A DNA stretch of 64,000 nt. Source: Margaritifera margaritifera (lineage: Eukaryota > Mollusca > Bivalvia > Unionida > Margaritiferidae). Location of the stretch: positions 1,911,001-1,975,000 of the forward strand of contig JAQPZY010001471.1 in assembly GCA_029931535.1 (NCBI GenBank). Reading direction: 5' to 3'. The notes beneath the pieces were generated by a model. It searched no databases and was not told the DNA's origin. It was given only the letters and a program-made list of their open reading frames with translations. Below, piece by piece: positions 10,346 through 23,780 of the stretch (position 1 is its first letter; each line of letters starts with the position of its first letter). A program made the position numbers and the translations under genes.

Positions 10346-11332
10346 AAACCGATTGCAAGTTTTTTTTTTTTATACTGATGACTGTCTAAAGCGGTCGGTT
10401 GTTATACACATTATTATAGTGAGTAATGTGACGATTTGTTGATTAATCTCCGAATTCTGAATCACTTTTTCATTATTTTTGAGGTCCTAAAAGTAAATCA
10501 ACTGCGGTCAAAAACACGTATGTCCTTTTCAGTAAAAAATTACGGTTGAATGTTTATACTTGGTAGCAACGCGACTGCATTTTAATGCATGTATGATTGT
10601 TCCCCAACACCTTTGCCCTACACAAACGAAAGCGCATGTGGAACATGGGCAGAAAGCAGGACATTTGTCAATATACACTCTAAATCAGTATGAGTGTTAC
10701 CACGAACACAGCCAAAAATCTATTTTTTACATGAGAAGTTTGGAATATAACGACCGAACATAACTGAAGATGAATAAAGTATAGCAGTGTTATATGAGGT
10801 TGAAAAAGCATGGCGTTGGACTGTGTCTCTGTTAAGATTAAATCATATCACCTGCAACCAAAGCGTTCGAGAAAGAAAAGATAAACCCAAGACTGAGTTC
10901 GTACACTAATTGATTTTAATGATGATATTATATTATAATGATGACGATGACGACGACATTTTCATTTGGACATTTGTCGAGTAAAAAGTAGAGTAGCAGG
11001 AAAACATAGCATCGGTATTTTTAGTTTAATTTCTTTACATAAAACAAATCAAAACAAAATTTAAAAAAAAAACATGAACAACAAATTCTTACGAAAGGAG
11101 AGAGATGATCACTGTCTCCAAGTTTATCTCATAAAAACGGAGCGAGGAATTAAAATCATTATCATCAATTCGTCGTGATTTTCATCAGCATCATCATGAC
11201 CATTATCACCACCACCACCAACTGCATCATTTTTATTGTTACTAAACCGTTGGTGTTAGTCAAGATAATTTGAATACGTCTCACCATTTATAAACCGTAC
11301 TTTATATGAGAGGCCATGTCTGAGCAGCTAAC
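10346..11332. other. No gene seen; cryptic trinucleotide stretches
   Basis: Imperfect gatgat/gacgac sequence at about 10918-10960 and catcat/caccac at about 11160-11232. The 67-codon frame at 10560-10763 has no recognisable features. Confidence 0.4.
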
Positions 11333-12262
11333 ACGTCGAGCTCTATTTTAAGACACTTCGAGCTCTATCTTTTGACACGTCTAGGTCTATCTTAAAACAC
11401 GTCTAGTTCTATCTTAAGACACGTCGAGCTCTCTCTTATGACACGTCTAGGTCTATCTTAAGACAGGTCTAGTGCTCTATCTTAAAATACGTCTTAATAC
11501 ACGTCTAGTGCTCTATCTTAAAACATGTAGTGCTCTATCTTAAAACACGTCTAGTTATATCTTAAGACATGTATTGCTTTATCTTAAAAAACATCGAGTT
11601 GTATCTTAAAACACGTCCAGTTCTATCGTAAGACACGTCGAGCTCTATCTTATGACACGTCTAGGTCTATCTTAAGACACGTCTAGTTCTATCTTAAAAC
11701 ACGTAGTGCTCTATCTTAAGACACGTCGAGCTTTATCTTAAAACACGTCTATTTCTATCTTAAAACACATCTAGTTTTATCTTAAGACACGTAGTGCTCT
11801 ATCTTAAAACACGTCTAGTTCTATCTTAACACACGTCTAGTTCTATCTTAAAACACGTCTAGTTCTATCTTAAGACACGTCTAGTTCTATCTTAAGACAT
11901 GTATTGTTTTATCTTAAAACATCTATCTTAAAACACGTCTAGTAAAATCTTAAGACACGTAGTGCTCTATCTTAAAACACTTCTAGTTCTATCTTAAGAC
12001 ATGTATTGCTTTATCTTAAAAAACATCGAGTTGTGTCTTAAAACACGTCCAGTTCTATCGTAAGACACGTCGAGCTCTATCTTATGACACGTCTAGGTCT
12101 ATCTTAAAACAAGTCTAGTTCTATCTTAAGACACGTAGTGCTCTATCTTAAAACACGTCTTGTTCTATCTTAAGACGCGTCGAGCTCTATCTTATGACTC
12201 GTCTAGTTCTGTCTTACAATACGTCTAGTTCTATCTTAGGACACGTCGTGCTCTCTCTTAAT
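11333..12262. repeat. 22-bp minisatellite, about 42 copies
   Basis: The unit is close to acacgtctagttctatctta plus ag. Two main sub-variants exist, one with cgagctc in place of ctagttc and one lacking a few bases (gtagtgctc). A longer block recurs at about 11575-11680 and 11995-12110, so parts were copied as multi-unit segments. Confidence 0.95.
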
Positions 12263-12822
12263 TTACCAAATAAAATAAAAAGATGACAGACTACTTTTGC
12301 TTGGCATTGACAATTAAATTGAATTTGAAGAGCAGAAGATCAGAAACACACATTGATATATTTTAAAGATCTTACTTGTCAAAGTAATTTATGCGAGATA
12401 TCGGATGTAAACGTAAATAAGTCTCATACTCGCGAAGATGGAAAATTCGAACCGGTGTGAAATATATTTTGTGACAGTGCAATCATTTACATATAGTTGG
12501 CCTATGATGGTATCATTGACAATGAACGCTGTACTATATTCACACCGGGAGAAAGGAAAGAGTTATATTTTAGAGATAAAATAATGTTTTTTACAAAGCT
12601 GGACTAAGATCTCGACACGATAATTAAAAGACTAGAAAAATTAAAACAAAATCTTAGTCGTGCAGGATGTTTTATAAAGGACTATGATGCTGTACAGGAT
12701 CTAAAGGGAAACATCGACGTTAGAATTTGAAAACAGAGAGATTTTACAGGTACCTGTAGCAAAGTCATTCTCAAACACCTGCATTTCCATTCAAGTAACA
12801 GAGGCTATAGCTAAGATTTATA
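12263..12822. other. No gene seen
   Basis: Unique-looking AT-rich sequence between the 22-bp array and the first MITE fragment. Confidence 0.4.
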
Positions 12823-12950
12823 TACCGTATTTACGCGTATATACGCGTATAATTCGGCTCATAATGCAAACAACATAGACCATGATCTGCCGTTCTACTG
12901 ATTAGTCTTTACAAACTGCATAGACCCAGATCTGCCGGCGTATTATGTAT
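12823..12950 (+). mobile_element. Double-hairpin MITE, internally deleted copy
   Basis: Starts taccgtatttacgcg and contains atagaccatgatctgccg, then ctgattagtctttacaaact and gcatagacccagatctgccg. These parts also occur in the full copies at 17.67 and 19.89 kb. The right half of each hairpin and the far terminus are missing. Confidence 0.75.
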
Positions 12951-14202
12951 TCAAATGTCGGAGCAAAAAAAGTAGTAAATAGCATGCAACTCGCATCGTA
13001 CGACACAGTTTTGTTACAGAAAGTGGTAACCTATAAAACAGGGACATACTTAAATTGATTCTTATCGACGTACATGGCCGAATGGCCGCACACGTCGTTA
13101 ATCCAACGAACGAACGAACGAATTGATTCTACCTATTGCTCTGCCAAATATTACAATAGATTATTTAATTATGCTCGGATTTTGCCGGATAAAATGGTAT
13201 CTAAGGTAAAATACATCTAAAATAGATCTAGTCTCCTGTTTATTTAAATGTCTATTTGTTTCGGACACCTTTGTCGTAATATGTTCAACGTTTTATGTCC
13301 TGCAGAAAGTCGGCAGTGTATTGTATTCCCTTCTGCATTATATCGATATCAGAATTAATTTCGTTCACAGCTTTGTTTGAGACTATGCTATGATGCCATC
13401 TGTGACAACTGCAGCTTTGTCCAAATTTGTGTTGCTCATTAACTATTGCTTTGTGTAACACTACCATACCACTACCACGATTTCCTCTATTGGGCTTATG
13501 AAATATATCAATAGTGAGATCAGAGTCTAGAAATTAATCATCTAAACACGAAGAAAAAATAATAGTTGTGAGCTCTAATAACTCGAAACATTTTGATTGT
13601 ATTTATTACGAATTGTTTAGTTAGCTCATTTATATTTCCAACAATAAGTCGGTAACTTGTTAAAATTGTATGTAATTAGGAAATATTATAGTAGTCAAAT
13701 AAGGTTGGGTGGGGTATAGAGCAAACGGTAGAATTATTAAGCAAGCATAATGTTACATGGAAAATGTGAGAAGAAATTCTTCTAATAATAACAACCATTA
13801 GCATTTGTTCAATTAATAGAAACCAAAGTAGTTGCTATCAGATGTGCCCGAAGACAAGTATGTGAAAGAATTCATTTTGGAAAAAAAATGTTGCAAGTAA
13901 AGTTGATTAAATTATTAAATCCCATGCACTAATTTTATTTAGCTATGTGTAGAATGCGATCGCTAATTCATCTTTTGGTAGCATTAATCATAACAAACCA
14001 CTTCTAGCCATTAGTTTATATACAAAATTACTCAGGAAAGTTTTTTTCCATGAAAACTTATTTGTAAAAATGTCTTGCAAGGATAAATAACGTAGGTCAT
14101 GCAACTCACATATACTTCAATGTTTATAGGCGACTCAGTTGTTCTATAAGCTTAAACATTCGATTTCTATCAGCACATTTTTTTTAAAGGCGTCAAAAAT
14201 GT
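12951..14202. other. No gene seen
   Basis: AT-rich sequence with a short (cgaa)n run near 13108-13122. The 60-codon minus frame at 13285-13467 shows no known motif. Confidence 0.4.
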
Positions 14203-17200
14203 TTCTGCCCATCCTACAATATATCTGCCCATCCTACCATCCGTCTGTCCATCCTACAATCCATCTGTCCATCTTACCATCCGTCTGTCCATCCTACCAT
14301 CCGTTTGTCCATCCTACAATCCGTCTGTCCATCCTACCATCCGTCTGTCCATCCTACAATCCGTCTGTCCATCTTACCATCCGTCTGTCCATCCTACCAT
14401 CCGTCTGCCCATCCTACCATCCGTCTGTCCATCCTACCATCCGTCTGTCCATCCTACAATATATCTGCCCATCCTACCATCCGTCTGCCCATCCTACCAT
14501 CCGTCTGTCCATCCTACCATATGTCTGTCCATCCTTTCCATCCGTCTGTCCATCCTACCATCCGTCTGTCAGTCCTACAATATATCTGCCAATCCTACCA
14601 TCTGTCTGTCCATCCTATTATCCGTCTGTCCATCCTACCATCCGTCTGTCCATCCTACCATCCGTCTGCCCATCCTACCATCCGTCTGCCATCCTACCAT
14701 CTGTCTGCCCATCCTACCATCCGTCTGCCCATCCTACCATCCGTCTGCCATCCTACCATCTGTCTGCCCATCCTACCATCCGTCTGTCCATCCTACAATC
14801 CGTCTGTCCATCCTACCATCTGTCTGTCCATCCTTTCCATCCGTCTGTCCATCCTATTATCCGTCTGTCCGTCCTACAATATATCTGCCCATTCTACCAT
14901 CTGTCTGTCCATCCTATTATCCGTCTGTCCATCCTACCATCCGTCTGTCCATCCTACCATCCGTCTGCCCATCCTACCATCCGTCTGCCATCCTACCATC
15001 TGTCTGCCCATCCTACCATCCGTCTGCCCATCCTACCATCAGTCTGCCCATCCTACCATCTGTCTGTCCATCCTACCATCCGTCTGTCCATCCTACCATC
15101 CGTCTGTCCATCCTACCATCCGTCTGCCCATCCTACTATCCGTCTGCCCATCCTACCATCTGTCTGTCCATCCTACCATCCGTCTGTCCATACTACCATC
15201 CGTCTGTCCATACTACCATCCGTCTGTCCATCTTACCATCCGTCTGTCCATCCTACCATCCGTCTGTCCATCCTACCATCCGTCTGTCCATCCTACCATC
15301 CGTCTGTCCATCCTACAATATATCTGCCCATCCTACCATCCGTCTGCCCATCCTACCATCCGTCTGCCCATCCTACCATCCGTCTGTCCATCCTACCATC
15401 CGTCTGTCCATCCTACCATCCGTCTGTCCATCTTACCATCCGTCTGTCCATCCTACCATCCGTTTGTCCATCCTACCATCCGTCTGTCCATCCTACCATC
15501 CGTCTGTCCATCCTACAATCCGTCTGTCCATCTTACCATCCGTCTGTCCATCCTACCATCCGTCTGCCCATCCTACCATCCGTCTGTCCATCCTACCATC
15601 CGTCTGTCCATCCTACAATATATCTGCCCATCCTACCATCCGTCTGCCCATCCTACCATCCGTCTGTCCATCCTACCATATGTCTGTCCATCCTTTCCAT
15701 CCGTCTGTCCATCCTACCATCCGTCTGTCCGTCCTACAACATATCTGCCAATCCTACCATCCGTCTGTCCATACTACCATCCGTCTGTCCATCTTACCAT
15801 CCGTCTGTCCATCCTACCATCCGTCTGTCCATCCTACCATCCGTCTGTCCATCCTACCATCCGTCTGTCCATCCTACAATATATCTGCCCATCCTACCAT
15901 CCGTCTGCCCATCCTACCATCCGTCTGCCCATCCTACCATCCGTCTGTCCATCCTACCATCCGTCTGTCCATCCTACCATCCGTCTGTCCATCTTACCAT
16001 CCGTCTGTCCATCCTACCATCCGTTTGTCCATCCTACCATCCGTCTGTCCATCCTACCATCCGTCTGTCCATCCTACAATCCGTCTGTCCATCTTACCAT
16101 CCGTCTGTCCATCCTACCATCCGTCTGCCCATCCTACCATCCGTCTGTCCATCCTACCATCCGTCTGTCCATCCTACAATATATCTGCCCATCCTACCAT
16201 CCGTCTGCCCATCCTACCATCCGTCTGTCTATCCTACCATATGTCTGTCCATCCTTTCCATCCGTCTGTCCATCCTACCATCCGTCTGTCCGTCCTACAA
16301 CATATCTGCCAATCCTACCATCTGTCTGTCCATCCTATTATCCGTCTGTCCATCCTACCATCCGTCTGTCCATCCTACCATTCGTCTGCCCATCCTACCA
16401 TCCGTCTGCCATCCTACCATCTGTCTGCCCATCCTACCATCCGTCTGCCCATCCTACCATCCGTCTGCCATCCTACCATCTGTCTGCCCATCCTACCATC
16501 CGTCTGTCCATCCTACAATCCGTCTGTCCATCCTACCATCTGTCTGTCCATCCTTTCCATCCGTCTGTCCATCCTACCATCCGTCTGTCCGTCCTACAAT
16601 ATATCTGTCCATCCTACCATCTGTCTGTCCATCCTATTATCCGTCTGTCCATCCTACCATCCGTCTGTCCATCCTACCATCCGTCTGCCCATCCTACCAT
16701 CCGTCTGCCATCCTACCATCTGTCTGCCCATCCTACCATCCGTCTGCCCATCCTACCATCAGTCTGCCCATCCTACCATCTGTCTGTCCATCCTACCATC
16801 CGTCTGTCCATCCTACCATCCGTCTGCCCATCCTACCATCCGTCTGCCCATCCTACCATCTGTCTGTCCATCCTACCATCCGTCTGTCCATACTACCATC
16901 CGTCTGTCCATACTACCATCCGTCTGTCCATCTTACCATCCGTCTGTCCATCCTACCATCCGTCTGTCCATCCTACAATCCGTCTGTCCATCCTACAATA
17001 TATCTGCCCATCCTACCATCCGTCTGCCCATCCTACCATCCGTCTGCCCATCTTACCATCCGTCTGTCCATCCTACCATCCGTCTGTCCATCCTACCATC
17101 CGTCTGTCCATCCTACCATCCGTCTGTCCATCCTACAATATATCTGCCCATCCTACCATCCGTCTGCCCATCCTACCATCCGTCTGCCCATCTTACCATC

Positions 17201-17305
17201 CGTCTGTCCATCCTACCATCCGTCTGTCCATCCTACCATCCGTCTGTCCATCCTACAATCCGTCTGTCCATCCTACCATCCGTCTGCCCATCCTACCATC
17301 CGTTC
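14203..17305. repeat. 20-bp satellite-like array, about 155 copies, with higher-order blocks
   Basis: The unit is catcctaccatccgtctgtc. Common variants are catcctacaatatatctgcc, catcttaccat and a 21-base catcctttccat form; some units are 19 bases. Because neither the unit nor its common variants create stops, all three plus frames stay open for up to 1,073 codons. The predicted protein is only HPTIRLSILPSVCPSY-type repeats and has no start context, domain or codon pattern, so it is not a gene. Rare variants recur at fixed spacing: the ctttcc variant lies at about 14530, 14830, 15690, 16250 and 16550, which shows copying of blocks. Confidence 0.97.
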
Positions 17306-17664
17306 GACCTTATCATATCTCCTCGTAAACCGCTGGATGGAAAATTATAGATCAAAATGAGAAGTAACATCAGACTTAATATTTTACTTGTTCACATAAT
17401 TGTCTTCCCTTATTTGTTCATTCGCTGTTTTGTGAACCATAGTACTGGGTTATCAATTTCAATGATCTTTAATTTCAATTACATTATCATTTTTAAATAT
17501 TTGTTGGACAAAACATTATCAATATACTTACGGTAGGAATACACATAATATATGTGATGAACATTTTCAGGTTACAACCTCTAGATCACTATATATATTC
17601 GATGGTGAGTCATCAAAGGTGTTCTAGTATATGCATTTATTGTTTTCTTTCTTTTATAGCATAT
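17306..17664. other. No gene seen
   Basis: Unique AT-rich spacer between the 20-bp array and the MITE. Confidence 0.4.
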
Positions 17665-17886
17665 TATCGTCTGTACTCGCGTATAAACTGATACCAACTG
17701 CAAACTGCATAGACCCAGATCTGCCGGCTCATAATGCTCCGGCAGATATGGGTCTATGCAGTTTGTAAGGACTAATCAGTAAAACAAACAAAATAGACCC
17801 TGATCTGCCGGCGGATTATGCGATGGCATATCAGGGTCTATGGTGTTTGCATTTGCACCTAAGTTATACACGAGTAGTGACGATAA
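17665..17886 (+). mobile_element. Double-hairpin MITE, full copy with TA ends
   Basis: A 222-bp element with inverted termini: tatcgtctgtactcgcgtat at the left and the complement of ttatcgtcactactcgtgta at the right, with TA at both edges as in Tc1/mariner insertions. Inside are two long hairpins. The first pairs gcaaactgcatagacccaga with its complement near 17745-17768. The second is built on atagaccctgatctgccgg near 17790-17855. There is no coding capacity, so it would depend on a transposase from elsewhere. Confidence 0.85.
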
Positions 17887-17929
17887 AAATTATTTTCACC
17901 TGACGATAAGGTATATGTCTGTTCCTTGG

Positions 17930-18056
17930 AATAATAGAGTCGTATAGGTAAAAGGTAATAGAGTCGTATAGGTAATAGGTAATAGAGTCGTATAGGTAAT
18001 AGGTAATAGAGTCGTATAGGTAATAGGTAATAGAGTCGTATACGTAACAGCAGTAA
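17930..18056. repeat. 24-bp tandem repeat, five copies
   Basis: The unit is aatagagtcgtataggtaat plus aggt. Minus-strand frames reading RLYYLLPI are array artefacts. Confidence 0.95.
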
Positions 18057-18420
18057 AGAAATTAATAACATGGAGGTTCCGCAATAGCAAATTCATTCTT
18101 TAATGGAACTTTCGTTTCAAGCGGAGTCATACATATAACAGTATATGATCTAACATATCTTCAGCAACATTATCTATTAAACTAAAAAGTTAGGTCAGTC
18201 ACTGTATTACTCCCAATGCAAATTTAATGAAACATATTTACAAAGTAACGTTAGTTCATTTACAGATGTAATGATTTTTCTACATATTGCTATCACATGT
18301 AATAAGGATGAGAAATACTACTCAGTGTATAATACACTTTGTAGATGAAAGGAATTAAATATTTATACAATCGTGCCAAGCAAGTAATACAATTTATCCG
18401 CAAGTTTCTTTCTGGGTAGG

Positions 18421-18460
18421 ATGCATTGTATGTAAGGAGGATGCATTGTATGTAAGGAGG
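18421..18460. repeat. 20-bp tandem duplication at the SINE 5' edge
   Basis: atgcattgtatgtaaggagg occurs twice in a row immediately before the SINE head. Confidence 0.95.
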
Positions 18461-18650
18461 GAGCCGCGGTAGCCCAGTTGGAAGAGCGCTGGACTCGTAC
18501 TCCAAGCGTCGCGGGTTTGATACATGTCTAGAGCAGCCAGACTGGCTGTCTTAATGCGTTCTTGGAAAAGGCACACAGCTACCATTTGCTCGGCAATATA
18601 TAGCCAATAACGTGTTGAAAGTACCGTTAAAAACCGACCGACTAACATCT
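18461..18650 (+). mobile_element. tRNA-derived SINE, Thr(CGT)-like head
   Basis: The head folds like a tRNA: A box tagcccagttgg, anticodon arm ctggactcgtactccaag with CGT in the loop, and a degenerate B box gggtttgatac. It lacks a closed acceptor stem, so it is not a functional tRNA gene. The body runs on to tatagccaataacgtgttga, aagtaccgttaaa. This 3' part matches the SINE at 57.25-57.49 kb. The head would provide an internal RNA polymerase III promoter. Confidence 0.75.
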
Positions 18651-19228
18651 ATGTGTGGAACATTGAAGTCATTAACTGAGCTTGAAAATAAGAAAGAAGC
18701 CACTGAAAGTTTATTAATCGAAAAAGATATGACCTGTAATTTGTCATATACCGCAACTTTTCTGACCCCCCCCCCCCCACCCCAATGATATATGTTTTAT
18801 TACATGTCAGGAATCATTTCTTTGCCTATCTCAATACATTCTTCCATTAGATTGAGCAATAAAATCCAAGCACAATTTATTTCTCTGTCAATATAATAAT
18901 GGCCAGTCAATCATAAATAGCATTTTAAATAGAACAGTAACTACATTTTATAATTTGCGTTGACCTGCATGTAACGTAAACCTCGTTTTCTTTCTTTATA
19001 TTGTTGAATACAGAGCCTCCAGAATAAAATCGTTAAAATGATTCAAGACAAAATACCATTTAACATCAGTACATTCCGTTGAGAGAGAGAGAGGGAGAGA
19101 GAGAGAGTTTTGTCTTCATTATTTGTTAGAAAATGTAATGTGTGCTTGATGGAACCGAAATTTAAAAATTGGATGGAGACATTACAATTCGACATATTAT
19201 CCATCTTTTTTTTTTTGTAGGGGGGGGG

Positions 19229-19263
<35 letters not shown>

Positions 19264-19885
19264 CACATGATCTTTGGAAATTTTCAGTTAAACTAGTTTC
19301 ATTAAGATTGCACTGACAATGTTAAACATGAAACCGTACAACAGCAGTAGATCGCCGATTTCAGATATTTAGTCTAAATTGTAATTTAATGAAATCTTTT
19401 CAGTTATGGTATTGTTATAGTATTATTTACAGTGACTAATATTTCCCTTTCATTATGATACAGCAAAATAATGTCAAACCTAAACCATTTTTAATGTAAA
19501 ATAGCATGCCAAGTTTCTTGCGTCAAATAACTGTGACGTAATTATGCCTTGTCGTCAATGATATATTGGTTCCATCAACTGGATTGAAGAAGTAAACTTA
19601 AATTTACTCATTAAGGTGAATTCAAGCGCAAACTGCGAAAGTGTTTTAACTGAAAAATGTATGATCCGTTCTTTGTCGTATACCGCAATTTATGAATTCG
19701 TTTTTGTGCTCTTTATGTACAGGAGCGACAGCAAGATTCCTTTCGAGGAATGATTCCATTGTGATGTCTGCAATCATACAAAACATTTTTTAATTTCATT
19801 CCATTTTATTGCGTAACAAAAACAATGACACTGATGAACGTACCTAGAAATACATATCAATAAGCTTCCCTTTCAAGAAACAAAT
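18651..19885. other. No gene seen; several simple repeats
   Basis: Contains a C-run at about 18767-18780, a GA-rich tract at 19081-19107, a T-run followed by a G-run at about 19206-19230, and (AAT)n at about 19231-19261. Confidence 0.6.
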
Positions 19886-20103
19886 TACCGTCTATACTCG
19901 CGTATCCAAATCCAAATGCAAACAAGATAGACCCTGATCTGCCGTCGCATAATGCGCCGGAAGATCAGGGTCTATATTGTTTGTTTTACTGATTAGTCCT
20001 TACAAACTGCATAGACCCAGATTTTCCGGCGCATTATGCGACGGCCGATCTGGGTCTATGCAGTTTGCAGTTGGTATCAGTTTATACGCGAGTACAGACG
20101 GTA
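19886..20103 (+). mobile_element. Double-hairpin MITE, full copy with TA ends, opposite orientation
   Basis: Termini taccgtctatactcgcgtat and atacgcgagtacagacggta are near-perfect inverted repeats flanked by TA. Hairpin one pairs atagaccctgatctgccgtc with its complement around 19930-19975. Hairpin two pairs aaactgcatagacccagatt with its complement around 20006-20068. The order of the two hairpins is the reverse of that at 17.67 kb, so the copies are inverted relative to each other. Confidence 0.88.
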
Positions 20104-21858
20104 GGTTTTGGGGAGGAGACGGAAGCCTAAATTTGACGGTCAAACAGTTGTTATTTTATACGGATCTAAATTATGTTGTTTGAAAGTCTGTTCATTATGC
20201 ATCTTCGCATTGGTTCATTCGCCTCGTGTTTCAACTTTCTAATCTTGCTCACGTTTTTTTAATAAGTACAATCATGTTGAGTTAGCTAAGAGGAATTGAA
20301 GATTTTAACAACAGCTATTCGAGTTTTGTTTTCATACTTAATTTCAACAGAATGAAAGTGAATACCGATAAGTACGTGGTCATTAATTCGTCTGTTAATA
20401 AGAAACAAAATTCTGTGCTCAATTTCTTGTAATTTCTTTTCCTGAACCAAACTATAAAGTTTCAACATTATGTCTTCTTGATCTCATAAACACCTTCCAT
20501 GCGATGCAAAATGTTTTATGTAATTCCTACTGATTGTGAAACGTGTCCATCGGTCAAATTACAATTTTCCGTAATTAACACTGGACCACCCTTTATAAAC
20601 TAATATTACATTCAAAGATTCTGTTTATATCATGTGAAAGCCTAATATAAAATATATATAATATAGGATATTTTTATGTTGACGTATAATTAAGCTTCAG
20701 ATATGTCTTACGTGACTTTATATTCTTGTATCTTGTAGATAGTTCCGCTCCAATCCAAGTTCGTGCATAAAGTCTGACGTTCCTATCAAAATAAAGCGGA
20801 AAAGCCATGTGTCTGAGCGATTTTAATGTATTGGTGTCCTTGACAACTAGTACATTGTTTGTAGAGAAAATGCTAAAGGAAATTAATCGAAGCCATATCA
20901 ATGGCCAACATGTCAAGGGATCGATTTACCGATGATTGATTCAAGAAAATAACAAGTACAAAACACTCAATGGAAGTGCCACGTAAAATTCGTGCACAGA
21001 TGCAGTTATAATAAATTTTTGAAAAATAGTACCAATTAATCCCTACTTTTGATATCACGTAGGAAATTATATTACTTTATCAGCGGACGAATTAAATTGC
21101 CTTTACAATTTGTGAGATCATCGTGTCTTTATAATTAGACTTGGATATTGAAAACTTTATTTATGACGAACAATTTTAAACACGTTTTCACTCCGAACAT
21201 TGAACCAATCTGTTATAAATTGAAATCCGTTTCAAAAGGTGCTTGAAATCCATTTCAAAACGTGTCTGAAATCCATTTCAAAAGGTGCTTGTTTAAAATA
21301 GATTTTGCAGACTCGGTATAATTTTGTACTTTCGAAGCGATCACAATTTACCACACAATGTTGATCTTTGACTGCAGTTGTAAATAAATAATGTAATAAT
21401 TAAATTTTTCCTGATCGTAATTAAATTTTGTTAAACCTTTATCCGTTACATTTGCCTGTTTGGCGCCTATTCGAAACATAGCAGTAAATGAGACGAACCT
21501 GACATGTGCTATTACATCGACAGGTTTAAAGTCTTAATTATATTAAAGTCGCGAAGTCAGAAGAAATTCAAATATTCGACATAATAATCCTTGGAGCAGC
21601 ACGCAAAGTAAATAATTACGCAATTGGATGAAATCACAAATATCATTGACTTTTAAAAATTGTAGTACAGCAACTAAAACCACTGTTCTTATACATTTGG
21701 TCATAAATCGGCAGGCAGAATCATTATATGCAAGAAAGTTGATCGCTAGTAATTCCGGTATCAAGTGGTCGCAGAAACTTACTATCTCTGTAACTACCAT
21801 ACACATTATCGAGATTTGTATTACACAGTTACTTCATCGCCACTTGGAAATATGTATG
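20104..21858. other. No gene seen; one short tandem repeat
   Basis: Three diverged 23-24-bp units containing gaaatccatttcaaaaggtg lie at about 21223-21292. Short frames (for example 20674-20916 and 21543-21806 on minus) have no recognisable content. Confidence 0.5.
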
Positions 21859-21861
21859 AGG

Positions 21862-21955
<94 letters not shown>
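21859..21955. repeat. (GA)n microsatellite
   Basis: About 95 bases of GA with one AAAGAG interruption. Confidence 0.98.
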
Positions 21956-21956
<1 letters not shown>

Positions 21957-22949
21957 AGTTTGTCATTAAACTCCGAAATGGCAAAGATTCAACATTTTAC
22001 ATTCATTTTTAAATCAATTTCGAATACAATTGAAACGATCCCCGTTCATGTTGCTATATAAATGACATAGGAAGCAGGATATTCCTGTTAAATTCCATTT
22101 TAAATGACCATATACATATATTTGAGGGGGCTACACCAATTTTCTTAACACTGGTCATTCCCCTGCCTTAAAGAGAGTTGTAAATTGTGTTTATTATATC
22201 AGAGACAAAATGTCTCTGTCTTTAACATGTCTCACTTTAGATTATTTATGATAAATTAGTTTCTCATTAAGTCTTGCATGAAGAGAAACTAAACAATAAC
22301 TTTGTTTGCCTACAATATAGTAAATAGAGGATTACTTATCCGAGTCAACAATATTGCCAACTAATAAAAACAATGAACAAATAACACCTAACAAAATAAT
22401 GAAAACATAAAATATAACACTTAAATATTCTCTAACGTAATATGTTCAACTCCGTGGGGAAGATTCTCATGTTTGTATTCAGGAATATTTTACTGACAAG
22501 GGAGAGTAAATTGAAAGATTCCTATATTTATGAAGGGCTGGATTCCCTTTATACAATATGTGTAATGTTGAGAAAAGTATGTGACCACATTAGTTTATGG
22601 TTTTGAGATTAAATCGATATGTGTCGATCATATTATTGAGCCAGATTGTCAAACCAATATCCTGGAATAGTTGCTATTGTTACTTCAAGTATCTTTAAGT
22701 ATCACCAATGTCAACCACTACGAGCACATTTTTGCCTTTTTTCTATTCTTGCCAAAAATTATATTCTCTTTCTATACCGGGTACGTGAATCTTTTTGAAT
22801 GGAACCATAACATTTTTCTCAAATTTTGCCTATACCTGTGTGATCTCTTGGCACTTCTAATGAGTAAAATATTAGTATATTTTATAACTTTCTATTTTTA
22901 AACCGCATTTTTACAATTATGTTTATGTACAAAGGAACTCTGTTTGAAT

Positions 22950-23083
22950 AATAAAACAGCAATAGCGTCAGGTTACAGGTAATTATTGAACTTCAATATT
23001 GAAATCATGAATCATCAATAAAACAGCAATAGCGTCAGGTTACAGGTAATTATTGAACTTCAATATTTAAATCATCAATCAGC
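22950..23083. repeat. 67-bp tandem duplication, two copies
   Basis: Both copies start aataaaacagcaatagcgtc and are almost identical. Confidence 0.95.
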
Positions 23084-23780
23084 ACGATAATGCCGAGATA
23101 CCTTTTTAAGGATTTCATTAAATTAGTTGTGCTCTTTTTATCAAGTAATGATTGCTAAGATGTGTTTTTATATTTTCTACGTAATCGCACATTGTAATTG
23201 AAGAATATTCACCAATACAAATTTGGTTAAATCCCCTCCAAAAACAAACAAACCAAAACATCAACAAAGTAATGAAAGGTAGAAAGTTAGCTTGTTTACA
23301 CAAATCAGATCGCGCTTGCATCCCATGTTTAATTGAACATAAAATGAGATGCATGAAATACCTTGTTCTGTGACAAGTTCTCTCTATTTTAAAAAAAAAA
23401 GATCATTTACCTAAAGGCCCTTTTCATCTGCAATTTCTCTTTCTTGGAACAGCATATGTCAAATTATTATTTGTCCAATATTTTGCAATTTATATTGTCA
23501 TAGCTTCTGATTTGTGATGAAAGCCGCTGACGTAGGGATGATGACGTAATGAGGATTCGCTCTTTGTGTCAGCTGCAAAACGTTGAAGAGAAATTAAGAA
23601 ATACTTTTGTCTCATTCCCATCATACCTGTAATTGCTGAAAGTCATTGCAGGTGTCAGATTTGGAAAAACATTATAATCATCGGGTCATCCATGAAATCA
23701 ATTGGTTGTTTATTTCTTGTGCCATTCTAGTGCCGTTGTATTTTCTCCTGCTTAAGTTTATACAAACCGTGCTTTTTGAT

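Noticed and set aside
14139..17360. Plus frames of 1,073, 1,007 and 628 codons
   Set aside because: They are the three frames of one 20-bp array; the unit and its variants contain no stop, and no protein feature is present.
18461..18535. Functional tRNA-Thr gene
   Set aside because: The acceptor stem does not pair and the B box is degenerate; a SINE body follows directly.
19081..19107. Regulatory GA-rich element
   Set aside because: A simple GA microsatellite without a nearby gene.
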